Source of the DNA: Muricea muricata
Lineage: Eukaryota; Cnidaria; Anthozoa; Malacalcyonacea; Plexauridae
DNA: 64,000 bases
NCBI GenBank assembly: GCA_963855995.1
Contig: OY979716.1
Coordinates: forward strand, 21,355,321 to 21,419,320
Direction: 5' to 3'
The notes beneath the pieces were generated by a model. The model searched no databases and was not told the origin of the DNA. It saw only the letters and a list, made by a program, of their open reading frames with translations. Positions 20,912 to 51,132 of the stretch are shown one piece after another (the stretch's first letter is position 1; every line of letters starts with the position of its first letter). The translations under genes and the position numbers were made by a program.

Positions 20912-22091
20912 ACGCTGCTGTATCGAAATTTTTATCAAAAATGGACGTTATTGGCACATCTTTCTTCGGTATCAAGGTAAGATAGCTTAAATTTTTCAAT
21001 TGCACATTGTCTGAGGCTTAGTAGTGTAAATACTCGATGATGTATTCAACAGTTTCAAAGTAATCTACCTTTGCATACACAACGATCTCGAATCTTGACA
21101 AGCTGACCTTGTTTCCTTGGGAACAATTCTCCTTCGGATAGTTTTTAAGCAACTAGTTCTGGTCAAGAACTCTCAGACTTCCTGTCTACTGTAATAATGT
21201 TGTATGTATTTTTGTCGATCTTAAAATACCTGAAGACTAGTATTTATTTTCCTAAATTAATCATCTCACAGGATAGTTACTTGATTTTTTAATTACAAAC
21301 TTCAATATCAACATTTTGTTATTCGGTTCTTTTGATTTATAAAGATATGTTGTGTGTACAAATTCATGAAATTCTGTAATTTCTAAGAGGACATCTGTCA
21401 TTGTCATTAAATATACTCTATTACTATAACTTGATTAATTGTCACTCTGTTGCTAGCCTCCAAACAGACTTGATTATTTTACATATAGACTCTACATGTC
21501 AAATAATACAGTCTGTAGGCAGGCTACTGTGCTGCCTACTGTACTTGGAGTAACGCTGTTCAATATACAGTCAGTTCTTCTCAGTGTGGAGTCCATCTTA
21601 GCTGTGCGGCTGTCACTATATATAATATATATAGCCGACTACTCATACTGAAAAATTACATGAGATGGAGAACTAGAGGGCTTTCACTGTGTATTTTGGC
21701 CAAAACTCAAAATATTTGTCATTGAGATATTCATGAAGTATGTGATTATCGTTTGCCTCTTGTAGTCTGTTACATAAATTAACAAATTATAGAAATCTTA
21801 TTATTTAAGAGATGTGCAATAATTTCAGAAAAGGTAAATTCCTAAAAGTGGAGGTTTACTATAATTTTGTCCCTGTATACTAATTATTGTGCTAGCACTT
21901 GCTATTTTGCAGAATTTAGTCCTTTTTTACCAAAAAATTTCTCCAACATAATTTTTCAAGTCAAACGACAGAAAGTCAAAAGATGTTCTAATAATGGTAC
22001 ACAATTTAAATAAGTGACTCGTATTGCTTAGTAATAATGAACAATGATGTACACTAATTACTTTGCAAAACTAAAGCTTATGTTACTTACT
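20912..22091. other. No recognisable gene
   Basis: AT-rich non-coding DNA. A short palindrome around TATATAATATATATA lies near 21620. No coding evidence. Confidence 0.45.
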
Positions 22092-22367
22092 GTCGTTGCA
22101 ATTGAAGTGTTGATAAAATATTGTATCAATTCATTTCTTCAAGTTGATCTATTCATTTGATAGAAAATTGATCAACTTCCTGTTGTCCAGTTCTTGCTAG
22201 CCAGTTAGCCAATTAGATTTCACTTCAGAACGAATTGACCAATCACAAACAAATAATAAGGAAGTTGAGCTATTTTGAAGAAAGTTGATCAATTTTCTAC
22301 CAAATGAATTCGTCAACTTGAGAAATGAATTCATACAATATTTTATCAACACTTCCATTGCAACGAC
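22092..22367. mobile_element. Foldback MITE with GTCGTTGCAAT termini
   Basis: Arms of about 90 bp start GTCGTTGCAATTGAAGTGTT at the left and, from the right end, GTCGTTGCAATGGAAGTGTT. They differ by a few substitutions and single-base indels. The centre is about 80 bp. No clear target duplication was seen. Confidence 0.75.
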
Positions 22368-22712
22368 TGTACAGTGAATATGTGTGATAAATTTTTATGT
22401 TTCGAATAAAAAGCCTTTCACTTATCCATCCTTTTCATTGTACTTCTAGTTGCTAACATTCACTTCTAGTTGCTCGGCTTCAAATCAAATTCACAGTAGA
22501 CATATGTACGCTTAAGCGTACCTATTTTTAAATCAGTTATTATTAGGGTACCTTCCAAGGCATTTTAAGACATTGCTAGCACATCCTTTGTAATCACTAG
22601 GATAACCAAAAATCAATGTCTGAGTGACTTGCCAGGCACTCTGCCCAGAGTCTTTGTAAGATTGCCTTTTTTAGAATTTAATTTAAATTAAATACTTCCA
22701 TAGTACATAACT

Positions 22713-22990
22713 AGAAATACATGCATGCAGCAACCCCTCGCCATTAACTAACAGCATGCAACTATATTTTGGGAATTGCATGAAGTCTTGTATAGGTTGT
22801 TGTCGTAACAACGCGGCAATTGTTATTCTTTCTGAATATTTTTTTCAAAATGACAAAATATTGAGTTTTCAATCCTTGTTTTATTGACAATTTTTTAAAA
22901 TGGCACAACATTTCTCATCGGTATGTTATTACGCCTAATGTAAGCTTAATTAAATTTGGTATAAAATACGACCTATTAATTACATATATT
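22713..22990 (-). repeat. Inverted copy of the repeat at 15020-15315
   Basis: Reverse complement of the 15 kb copy, containing TACATGCATGCAGCAACCCC and TTTTATTGACAATTTT in reversed order. See the entry at 15020. Confidence 0.75.
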
Positions 22991-23655
22991 AGACGTTTTG
23001 AAATATTTCTGAAACTAAACTTTTATCTGCATAAACTTTGAGTTTGAAATAAAACCATTTCAAGCCAATTTTGTATCTTTGCTCATATTCTTTTACATGT
23101 AAAGTCCGTCAATATTTTGAAATACAGTAATAAGAAGACAGTCTTGCATTTACAAAACATAAACGTACTCTGGAATTTGAACAGTGAATAGACTGGAGGA
23201 GTACGGCTACGCCGGCTTTTATAAAGCATTAAAACACAAGTATAAATACGCATCATCAACAAACTTGTCTTGTGTTTCACGCCGTAGTCAATTCTTGGCG
23301 CTTCTCTGTATTTTCCCAGAATTAATTTCTCTTCAAGAGTCTTGTCGCAGTCGTTTTCGTCTCAGTTCTTGCCTTTTTGGATGCCTTAAGTGTTTGCTAC
23401 TCCTGATATTCCGCCATATTCTTGAGATCATAAATGACCACCCTTCGTTGGTTGTGAAAGTTGCCAAATCTTGTTGAAAAATACAAAATATTGTAGAGCA
23501 AAAAGCAAATTTAGATGTTTGCCTGCTGTCAGTTGAATTCGTGATTAATCAATCAACAATAGATTTAAATCTGGCCAATCAGTGTTAGCCATTCATGATA
23601 GTCCACCATATTGTTGAGATCAGTGAGGATGACGTCATGACATACCACTTTTACT

Positions 23656-24305
23656 CAGTGAACTCAAACAAGACTGGAACGACACCTTCAGGTAAATAGC
23701 CTGAGCTTTGGGTGAAGCCAAGATGGCGGAAATTGAAGGCCGTCTTGTAGGTATAAAACACGCGTGTTTTGTGCGTGGGCTTCGCGGGAGCTGAAAAATG
23801 ACAAAAGTTTTCCGATCGATGTTTTTCAATTTTTGCACCTAAATGCTGATTTTGACCGTAAATACCCTACCTAAAAGCTAAAACCTAAACGAAAAGGTAA
23901 GATTAATCCAACTGCAGTCCATATTATTCTGTGTTTTGTTCAAATCTCTCATAGGTGGTCGAGAAAAATAAAAGTTTGCTTGTGTTTCTCCACGGGGTTT
24001 TTTCTGAACTTGAATTTCATTCGCCAAATAACTTTGCTTTTTATGATGAACTGTTTCTAAAATATGGTTATTCTGAAAGACCACTTGCTATAATTTCTAG
24101 AGCCTTGGGAAAGCCGTATTAAAAAAACATAGTCGGCCGAAAATATGAAATTTTCACATGAGATGATGCCGATTTTTCATACGGAATTCAGTAATATTTC
24201 CGCGCAGGGGCCTGGATCATACCTACAAGACGAGCTTCAATTTCCGCCATCTTGGCTTCAAAATTTTAGCTCCACGTAGCGTTCCAGTCTTATTTGAGTT
24301 CACTG
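23656..24305. mobile_element. 650 bp hAT-type non-autonomous element
   Basis: Termini CAGTGAACTCAAACAAGACT and, from the right, CAGTGAACTCAAATAAGACT continue for about 100 bp with an internal gap. The 8 bp flanks are CTTTTACT (23648-23655) and CTTTCACT (24306-24313), a 7/8 match. Terminal CAG and 8 bp duplications are the hAT signature. No transposase remains inside. Confidence 0.8.
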
Positions 24306-24360
24306 CTTTCACTACCTATGACGAGCAACGACTTTAAGCTCCGCTAATACGAAATTAGTA

Positions 24361-24420
24361 ACTCTCGCCCCGGACTTACACCCGGAACGACGCTTCGCAC
24401 CGTTGGCTCGGAGATTATAT
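24361..24420 (-). repeat. GC-rich repeat, right copy of an inverted pair
   Basis: Reverse complement of 14929-14990; it reads CCCCGGACTTACACCCGGAA on the plus strand. It abuts the 3' end of the LINE. Confidence 0.65.
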
Positions 24421-24642
24421 TAATTATTATTATTATTATATATTATTTAATCTTATTTACAAGACATGCAACGGAAGCCCTTCAGCAAAAGCTGATTTTC
24501 AAGAGGCCGTTGCAAAATAAAAAAACAATTAAAAATTAACACTAAACAAACACATATACCCACCACACACATACCTACCACCCGGATCCCACCCACCCAC
24601 CCTCCCAAAACCCGAATGAAGCATAGTTAAGTATATACTTAC

Positions 24643-27600
24643 TTAAATTGGTCTGTCTCGGAGCAGAGCTTTAAATCTTTGTAATGATATTCCATTATGT
24701 TTAAGTTCTGAAGGTAATTCGTTCCAGGTTTTTACACCTGAATAGCCAATACTTTTTTTTAAAAAATTAGTTTTAGGTTTTTCAGCAGTAAAGTCACATT
24801 CATTGTTGCGCAAATTATACTGTAGATTATTTTTAACGTTAAACATGTTTGTAATATTTGTCAAGCAATTACCATTTTTAACTTTGTACATAAATACCGC
24901 TTTATTTTGTTTCCATCGATGTACTAATGGTTGCCAGCCTAATTCCTGTAAAATAGACTGAGACCTCACCTCATATGATTTTCCAGTAATGACTCTTGCA
25001 GCCCTGTTCTGCATTTTCTGGAGTTTTTCAAGCGAATAAAGGCTGCTTTCCAGTTATCCGTTTTTTACACGTACGTGCACGCACGTAAATGTTTAAACTC
25101 TTCTAAGTAGTTTGTATTTAACAAAAACAATCACTAAAGTATGCTAACTCGTAGGGAATGCTGAGTTCTCTACATCAAAACATTTGTTCATTTCAAATAT
25201 AACATTAATATTGATTTAGACTTTTACGTGCGTGTACGTACGTGTGTAAAACGCGTAACTGGAAAACAGCCTTAAGCATTACCTATATCCCAGACAAGGC
25301 TACAATAGTCAAAATGAGGTTGCACTATTGCATTATAAACAGAAATTAATGTTGCCTGTGGTACAAACATTTTCATGCGTCCAATTAATCCTATCGCCCT
25401 TGATACCTTGGCGACAACATTATCTATATTGGTATTCCATTTGAGTTGGTCATCGATAATGATCCCTAAAGTTTTGGTTTCTTTAACCCTTTTTATATTA
25501 TCATTACCTAGTCTAATATCTGGATCATTTTCAATTTTATTAATTCTTTGTCAAGAACCAGCAATCATGTACTCAGTTTTATCCATGTTGAGCGTTAACT
25601 TATTGGCCAGCAACCATTGGTGTATATTTTCCAGATCTTTGTTTAACTTTACTTCAATATTTGTTATTGTATCACCACTTGCCGTTAGATTTGTGTCATC
25701 GGCAAACATACTGGCTGTAGTTGTTTTTAAACAATTGGGTAAATCATTTACATAAATAAGAAACAATATTGGGCCCAGATTTGAGTCTTGTGGTACCCCG
25801 CATCGAATTGTACGACATTTTGACGTCGTTTGATTTATTTTACACATCTGTTTTCTATTTGTTAAGTATGATTTGAACCAGTTTAAGGTGGTTCCCCTAC
25901 AGCCAAAGTATGATAGTTTTTTAATCAGAATATCATGATTTACACAGTCAAAGGCTTTTTTTAAATCAAGAAAAATAATTCCATTTAGAAGCCCTTTATC
26001 CATATTTATATACTATTGGCTCGTATTTTTTACTATGGACGTAGTTGTTGAACTCTTTTTCCTAAAGCCAGACTGACTATCTGACAGCAAGTGGTTAGTT
26101 TCTAAATATCCAATGAATTGGCTAGAAACAAGCTTTTCAAAAACTTTTGCTACAACAGATATAACAGATATCGGTCTATAGTTGCTACATTCCAATTTGC
26201 TATCCCCCTTATGTATAGGAGATATGCATGCAGTCTTAAAATCATCAGGAAAGATACCAAATTCAATAGACTTGTTGAATATGTTTGTAAGTGATTCGGT
26301 GATAACTTCCACACTATCTTTTAAAAGCTTAGGCGAAATTCGGTCAGGTCCAGTTGCTTAGAAGTTTTAATTTTCAAGATTTCACTTTTAACATCCAAGT
26401 CACTAATCTTTTGAATTTCAAATGTGGTATTTGTATCATTAATATATGCTTCAAAGCAATTATCGCTATTTGAGAGATTGTTTGCAAGAAAAGGTCCAAT
26501 GTCACAAAAATACAAATTCATAGTGTCTGCTATTAGTTCTTGTTCCTTCACTGATTCATCGTTAATTATCAATTCATTGATATTTGTAGTTTTCGATCTC
26601 TTATTAGTTAATTGGTTTATAGTTTTTCACATGGATTTTGGATCTTTGTTGGTTTGATTGCATGAGTATAGTATTTGACTTTTGTCTCCTTAATCAACTT
26701 ATTCAGTTCATTTCTAGCCTTTTTATATGAATTGTGGAAATAAGTAGAGCCTGTTTTTACTGCCTTTTTTTTAAGAAAAGCCCTGTTGTAAATTTTTGTT
26801 TTAATATCTGAGGTAAGCCAGGGCACTGCGCACCCTCCTGATGACCGGAAGTGCATGCATATCTGCTACCATCAAAAATTTTTCTTTCCAGTCTTCTCAA
26901 AGTATATTTGGATCACATTCATGCGTTCTTGTTGGAAGGATTTTAAACAGGTCTAGCTTAAAAGCTTCAGTATTATAATGTTTATACTGTCGTGTATTTA
27001 TAATCTTTGGTTGCTTATGTGGTACAGGTGGTACAGATATTTTCCTTTGGATATAGATTAAGCTATGATCGCTAATTCCAATGTGTTCAACTCCTGATTT
27101 AACTATTATCTCCGATCGGTTGCTAAATACCAAGTCAATTTGAGACTGTGTATTTCTAGTAATTCGAGTAGGTTCTTCAATTAGTTGTTCAAGTTGAAAC
27201 ATTTTAGCCAAATATGTTAACCTTTTAGTTTCCTTTTTATCAGGTTGGAGATAATCACAATTGAAATCACCAATGCATATGATTTCCTTATTTTCATAAT
27301 CCATTTTTTGAAAACATTGTTCATAATCGTTAAATGCCTCAATGGGCATATCTGGGGGTCTGTACCATGCATTAAGAAGAAACGGTTTAGCTTTAGGTTT
27401 AATGATTTCTACCGTGATTAACTCCAAATTATCAGGCATTACATCTTGCCTAATTTTATAATTTATAGAGTTTCTAATATATACGGCTACCCCACCTTCA
27501 GTGCGTTTCCTGTCTTTACGCACCAGATCATAGCCATCTATACCCACTTCATGGTCACTGACTTTATCATCTAGCCAGGTTTCATTAATGCACATAATAT

Positions 27601-27859
27601 CATATTGATTATTAGAAGCATATGCTCTGAACTGATCTATATTCTTTATTAAGCTCCTAATATTAAGATGCATTATTTTGAATCCCTTATTACCATTATA
27701 TAATAGTTTCTTAGTTATGTTTGACATATTAATTCTTTCCCTAGCCAATTCATCGGATTGATCACTTGTATCATCAGAAAATAATTGACCGGCTTTATTA
27801 TCAGTGAATAATTGACCGGTTTTGTTATCAGATTTTAAGCAATGCTCCGGGACAGACAC
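24643..27859 (-). pseudogene. LINE ORF2: endonuclease and reverse transcriptase, broken
   Basis: Endonuclease (27859-26897): MHLNIRSL, INETWL, GGVAVYIR, IGDFNCD and GISDHSLI, the APE-type catalytic set. RT pieces follow in shifting frames: ISPIHKGDS, NYRPISVISVVAKVFE, FLDLKKAFDCVNH, GVPQDSNLGPILFLIYVNDL, FADDT (catalytic) and LNMDKTEYM. Then, after a stop at about 25551, comes KTLGIIIDDQLKW, NAIVQPHFDYCS and, beyond the inserted MITE, KLQKMQNRAARVITG to WNELPSELK. Breaks lie near 26894, 26617, 26572, 26312, 26008 and 25551. GVPQDS in place of the usual GVPQGS is a further change. Confidence 0.85.
25040..25272. mobile_element. 233 bp MITE inside the LINE, TAA target duplication
   Basis: Termini AGGCTGCTTTCCAGTTATCC and, from the right, AGGCTGTTTTCCAGTTACGC continue with CACGTACGTGCACGCACGT-like arms. 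TAA flanks both sides (25037-25039 and 25273-25275). Removing the element and one TAA restores the LINE reading IGNAYSLEKL, which confirms the exact boundaries. The TWA target points to PIF/Harbinger. Confidence 0.92.
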
Positions 27860-27868
27860 ATTTAAACA

Positions 27869-28375
27869 TCAATCGTATTTAGAATTAAGATACGTGATAA
27901 AATTCTTAGCCATTTCGCCCGTACTAGATCTATTTAGATGCAGTCCGTAGGCGTTTAAGTGCTTATATTGAATATTCTTATGATCTATAAAATCCATGTC
28001 ATGTTGTTGACAAGCCTTGACTAACAATTTATTTACCTCTTCAATTTTCTTCGTAAATTCAGGTTTGTCGGCTCTGTGTATCAGTCCCGATACAGCTACA
28101 GTTGATTTTGGGCTTTCTTTCTTTATGATTTTATCAATTTCTAAGACACCATTTACAATCTCGTTTGGCTCTTTGTCTCTTAAATCATTTGTGCCCACAT
28201 GCAGTATTATTTGGTGTGGCTTTCTTGTAAGGCATGGTTTTATATGGTGACTCATGGCTTCCAAGTTGGAACCTCTATAGGTTTCAACAAAAACGCTCTG
28301 TTTCCCGTTCTTCATAGATCGCTTTAGCCTTTTCGAATCAAGATGCTTGATCATTGAGTCGCCAACAATAACTGT
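27869..28375 (-). CDS. LINE-encoded SGNH esterase domain
   Basis: Open frame with block I IVGDSMIKHL just before the first Met at 28354, block III ILHVGTNDLRD and block V GLHLN near the C-terminus, so Ser, Asn and His positions of an SGNH hydrolase are present. CR1 and related LINEs carry such an esterase between ORF1 and the endonuclease, where it is thought to aid membrane or lipid interactions. The frame is intact over about 165 residues and ends in a TGA 10 bp before the next LINE frame. The true start probably lies further 5' in the preceding, broken linker. Confidence 0.75.
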   Translation of the reverse strand, partial: TVIVGDSMIKHLDSKRLKRSMKNGKQSVFVETYRGSNLEAMSHHIKPCLTRKPHQIILHVGTNDLRDKEPNEIVNGVLEIDKIIKKESPKSTVAVSGLIHRADKPEFTKKIEEVNKLLVKACQQHDMDFIDHKNIQYKHLNAYGLHLNRSSTGEMAKNFITYLNSKYD

Positions 28376-28565
28376 AGTGGTTGAAGCTTTCTTGCTTTTT
28401 TTAGCTTCATTAACGAGTTTGCTTTTCTGTGTAGGTGCATTATTTTTTTTTTTTGCTGTCAGGATGTTCGCCCTCCTCGTCGCTTAAGTTATTTCTCTCG
28501 ACGGTAAGAGCGGAGAATCTATTACTCAGTGATATCTTCGAGTTTTGCACTACGCTCCTCTGTTT

Positions 28566-28955
28566 TTACTCTACCATTCCAGAATCTGCCTCCTCGCAAC
28601 TTTGATCGATTTCGTCCTTAGGATGATCGTCATGGTTCATGGTCATTGCATTTCCTTTGTAGTTATCCTCAAGTAGAAGACGCATAGCTGTAATTAAACT
28701 ATTTTTTTCATCTTCGGCATTTTTTGCCTTTCCATTTAAGTCTGCGAGGATATAGTTCAAGTTATCCACACTTTCTTTTAACTTCCCGTTTTCGTGCTTT
28801 AGATCGCTATTTTCATTTGCCAATTTAACATTGTCTCTTCTTAGACGTTCTTTTTCGGAGTCGTGCGAAAACAACTTAATAGCCGCTGTATTTGCATTCA
28901 CATCATTAATAAGGACTTTTAATTTACTGTTAAGGGACTCGAGGGAGAGTGGCAT
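28566..28955 (-). CDS. LINE ORF1 coiled-coil segment
   Basis: The 129-residue frame is dominated by heptads (residues about 30-85; RLRRDNVKLANENSDLKHEN), followed by an acidic tail. A trimerising coiled coil is usual in LINE ORF1 nucleic-acid chaperones. It is separated from the upstream ORF1 piece by one stop and a frame change, so ORF1 is probably broken at about 28960. Confidence 0.65.
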   Translation of the reverse strand: MPLSLESLNSKLKVLINDVNANTAAIKLFSHDSEKERLRRDNVKLANENSDLKHENGKLKESVDNLNYILADLNGKAKNAEDEKNSLITAMRLLLEDNYKGNAMTMNHDDHPKDEIDQSCEEADSGMVE

Positions 28956-28963
28956 AGAATCTT

Positions 28964-29431
28964 TTATGCAAAAGTATCGTCAATATGGTCAACGGTATGG
29001 CTGCCATCTTCAGGGACTTCGTTTTCAGTGTTTGTCTTCAACTCTTCTGAGATTTTAGCTAAAGAAAGCAACTTTGCTGTGATTTCGTCCTTCAATTTTC
29101 CGTTTAGCGTAATCGATTTTGTATCTTTATACCACCTCAAATCTATATCTTCGGTCTTCAACTGTTTTGCTGCCCCACCAGGGCTTGACCAAACGCCATT
29201 CGTGATATTTAATACCTCTTCGACAAACATCTGCAATGCCTCGTAGGACTCCGTCCAAATCAGCTTCCCCTTATCATTCTTTGATACACCATGTATTAGA
29301 CTATGTCCTTTGCCAGGTTCGGTATTCATTTTCAAAGTTGTATTATATTTACTGGAGAAATTCGCAGGAGAAAATTTAACACGTCCGTATACGTTGGCTA
29401 CACGTTGACTATTTTGTTGTTTTGAATCCAA
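28964..29431 (-). CDS. LINE ORF1 N-terminal piece
   Basis: The 155-residue open frame begins at a TTG codon with no earlier ATG; the first Met is at LKMNTEPGKG. No named domain is recognisable; it has a mixed alpha/beta look with EALQMFVEEVLNITNGVW. Its position upstream of the coiled coil, in a LINE with an adjacent truncation, makes it the N-terminal part of ORF1. It might equally be a short extra ORF. Confidence 0.5.
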   Translation of the reverse strand: MDSKQQNSQRVANVYGRVKFSPANFSSKYNTTLKMNTEPGKGHSLIHGVSKNDKGKLIWTESYEALQMFVEEVLNITNGVWSSPGGAAKQLKTEDIDLRWYKDTKSITLNGKLKDEITAKLLSLAKISEELKTNTENEVPEDGSHTVDHIDDTFA

Positions 29432-29598
29432 ACGTCTCTTTGGTTGAGCTTTCTGTGACAGGATGTAAAAAGTGTGAGGCTTTCCATCGCATGCGTTTCA
29501 AGAAGGACTCTGTCTTTTCGATCAAGCATTTCATGTATATTTCTGGTTTCGCGACTGGTATGTTTTTGGTGGAGTAACCAAAGTTAATAGGTTCCATA
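29409..29598 (-). mobile_element. Penelope-like element N-terminal fragment
   Basis: Reads YSTKNIPVAKPEIYM, then [16 protein letters not shown], matching residues 23-55 of the intact element at 51133-53298 ([31 protein letters not shown]). It is cut where the LINE begins. Confidence 0.75.
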
Positions 29599-29834
29599 AT
29601 GATTCGGAGAGTGCTCAACAATAAAGGAGCGAAATAGATGAGTAAATTGATTGTGCCAACATCGGCCGGAAATTCTTGAGAATTATCGACAAAAGCTTCC
29701 CCCCAACGCATGCCCTTCGAAAGATCTTCAACAGAAACACGATGAAACTTAGCTACAGCTGCATGCCTAATATGCAAAACATAATTTAAACGCACAACAA
29801 ACACATTCTAAACAGGGTCCTGCAGCCAACCGAC

Positions 29835-30290
29835 ACCAGAAGTAAAGAATGCAATTGCCGTCATAAAGAAAAGTGCCCATTAGATGGAAACTGCCAAGCC
29901 TCGGGCATAGTTTACCAAGCCACAGTCACCCGAGACGATACCGATGAAGAGCAGACGTATGTGAGGCTAACGGAAAACAACTTCAAAACTCGGTAATTAA
30001 ACCCTACGAGTTCATTCCGAAACGAAAAGCAGAAGCATACCACTGAATTAAGCAAGTACATTTGGACACTCAAACAACGCAATGTGGATCATACAATAAA
30101 GTGGCGAATCCTAAAACGTTGTAAACCTTATTCCAACACGAGAAAAAAATGCGACTTGTGTTTACATGAAAAATATGTAATAATTTGCCAACCTAAATTA
30201 AGCTCGCTGAGCCGCAGAAACGAACTAATATCCAGTTGCAGACATCGCAAAAAATACTTGCTATCCAACACCTCATTGAAATCCTGAGCT
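29835..30290 (+). mobile_element. Penelope-like element C-terminal GIY-YIG fragment
   Basis: The plus-strand reading gives ECNCRHKEKCPLDGNC, GIVYQATVTRDD, TYVRLTENNFKTR (the YIG Gly is Arg here), a stop and small shift near 29995, then TTELSKYIWTLKQRNVDHTI and KKCDLCLHEKY, ending in TGA at 30285-30287. Divergence from the 51-53 kb element shows a different subfamily. Hammerhead motifs follow within 90 and 380 bp. Confidence 0.8.
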
Positions 30291-30370
30291 TCCTGTCTAC
30301 GCGCGTGTCACATCAAACATTCATGACAGCTATATCATGTATATAACCTAGTTAATATCAATAGCGACAG

Positions 30371-30424
30371 TTGCCTGACGAGTGTGGTAAGCGCTGCTTA
30401 CCACACAAAACAAATTTGTAGCAA
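30371..30424 (+). ncRNA. Hammerhead-like ribozyme motif, core mutated
   Basis: Stem I TTGC/GCAA (30371-30374, 30421-30424), core CTGACGA (30375-30381), a perfect 11 bp stem II with GCT loop (382-406), then AAAA where GAAA is required (407-410), a CAAATTTG stem III and GTA at the cleavage position. All helices are in hammerhead order. Change of the invariant G12 to A should abolish or greatly reduce cleavage. Confidence 0.6.
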
Positions 30425-30465
30425 ATAAATTTTTTATGAAGTAAACCAGTGTGCATTGATTGATC

Positions 30466-30553
<88 letters not shown>
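30466..30553. repeat. (AT)n tract
   Basis: About 88 bp of nearly pure AT, between the two hammerhead motifs. Confidence 0.95.
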
Positions 30554-30554
<1 letters not shown>

Positions 30555-30666
30555 GACGCTCTACGCATGTCCGCATGTGTTGGTTGTGTTGTCTTGTACC
30601 GCGTGCGCTTGGTGAGAGCAAGTTCACGTGTATAAGTGTAATGCAGCTACATATGTAGATGTGAAC

Positions 30667-51085
<20,419 letters not shown>

Positions 51086-51132
51086 CTTCAGGTGGTAGAC
51101 AAATTTCGAAAATGTGCGAGCTTCTTTTATGC

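Larger units (their letters stand above)
24424..29431 (-). mobile_element. CR1/L2-like LINE, about 5 kb, decayed, with SGNH esterase
   Basis: From 5' to 3' on the minus strand: ORF1 with coiled coil, an SGNH esterase segment, apurinic endonuclease, reverse transcriptase and a short AT-rich tail with TTA/TAA units at 24418-24440. Nearly the full length is present. A MITE at 25040-25272 splits the RT C-terminus. Frameshifts and stops between 24643 and 27859 disable it. The 5' end abuts a Penelope-like fragment at about 29420. Confidence 0.85.
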
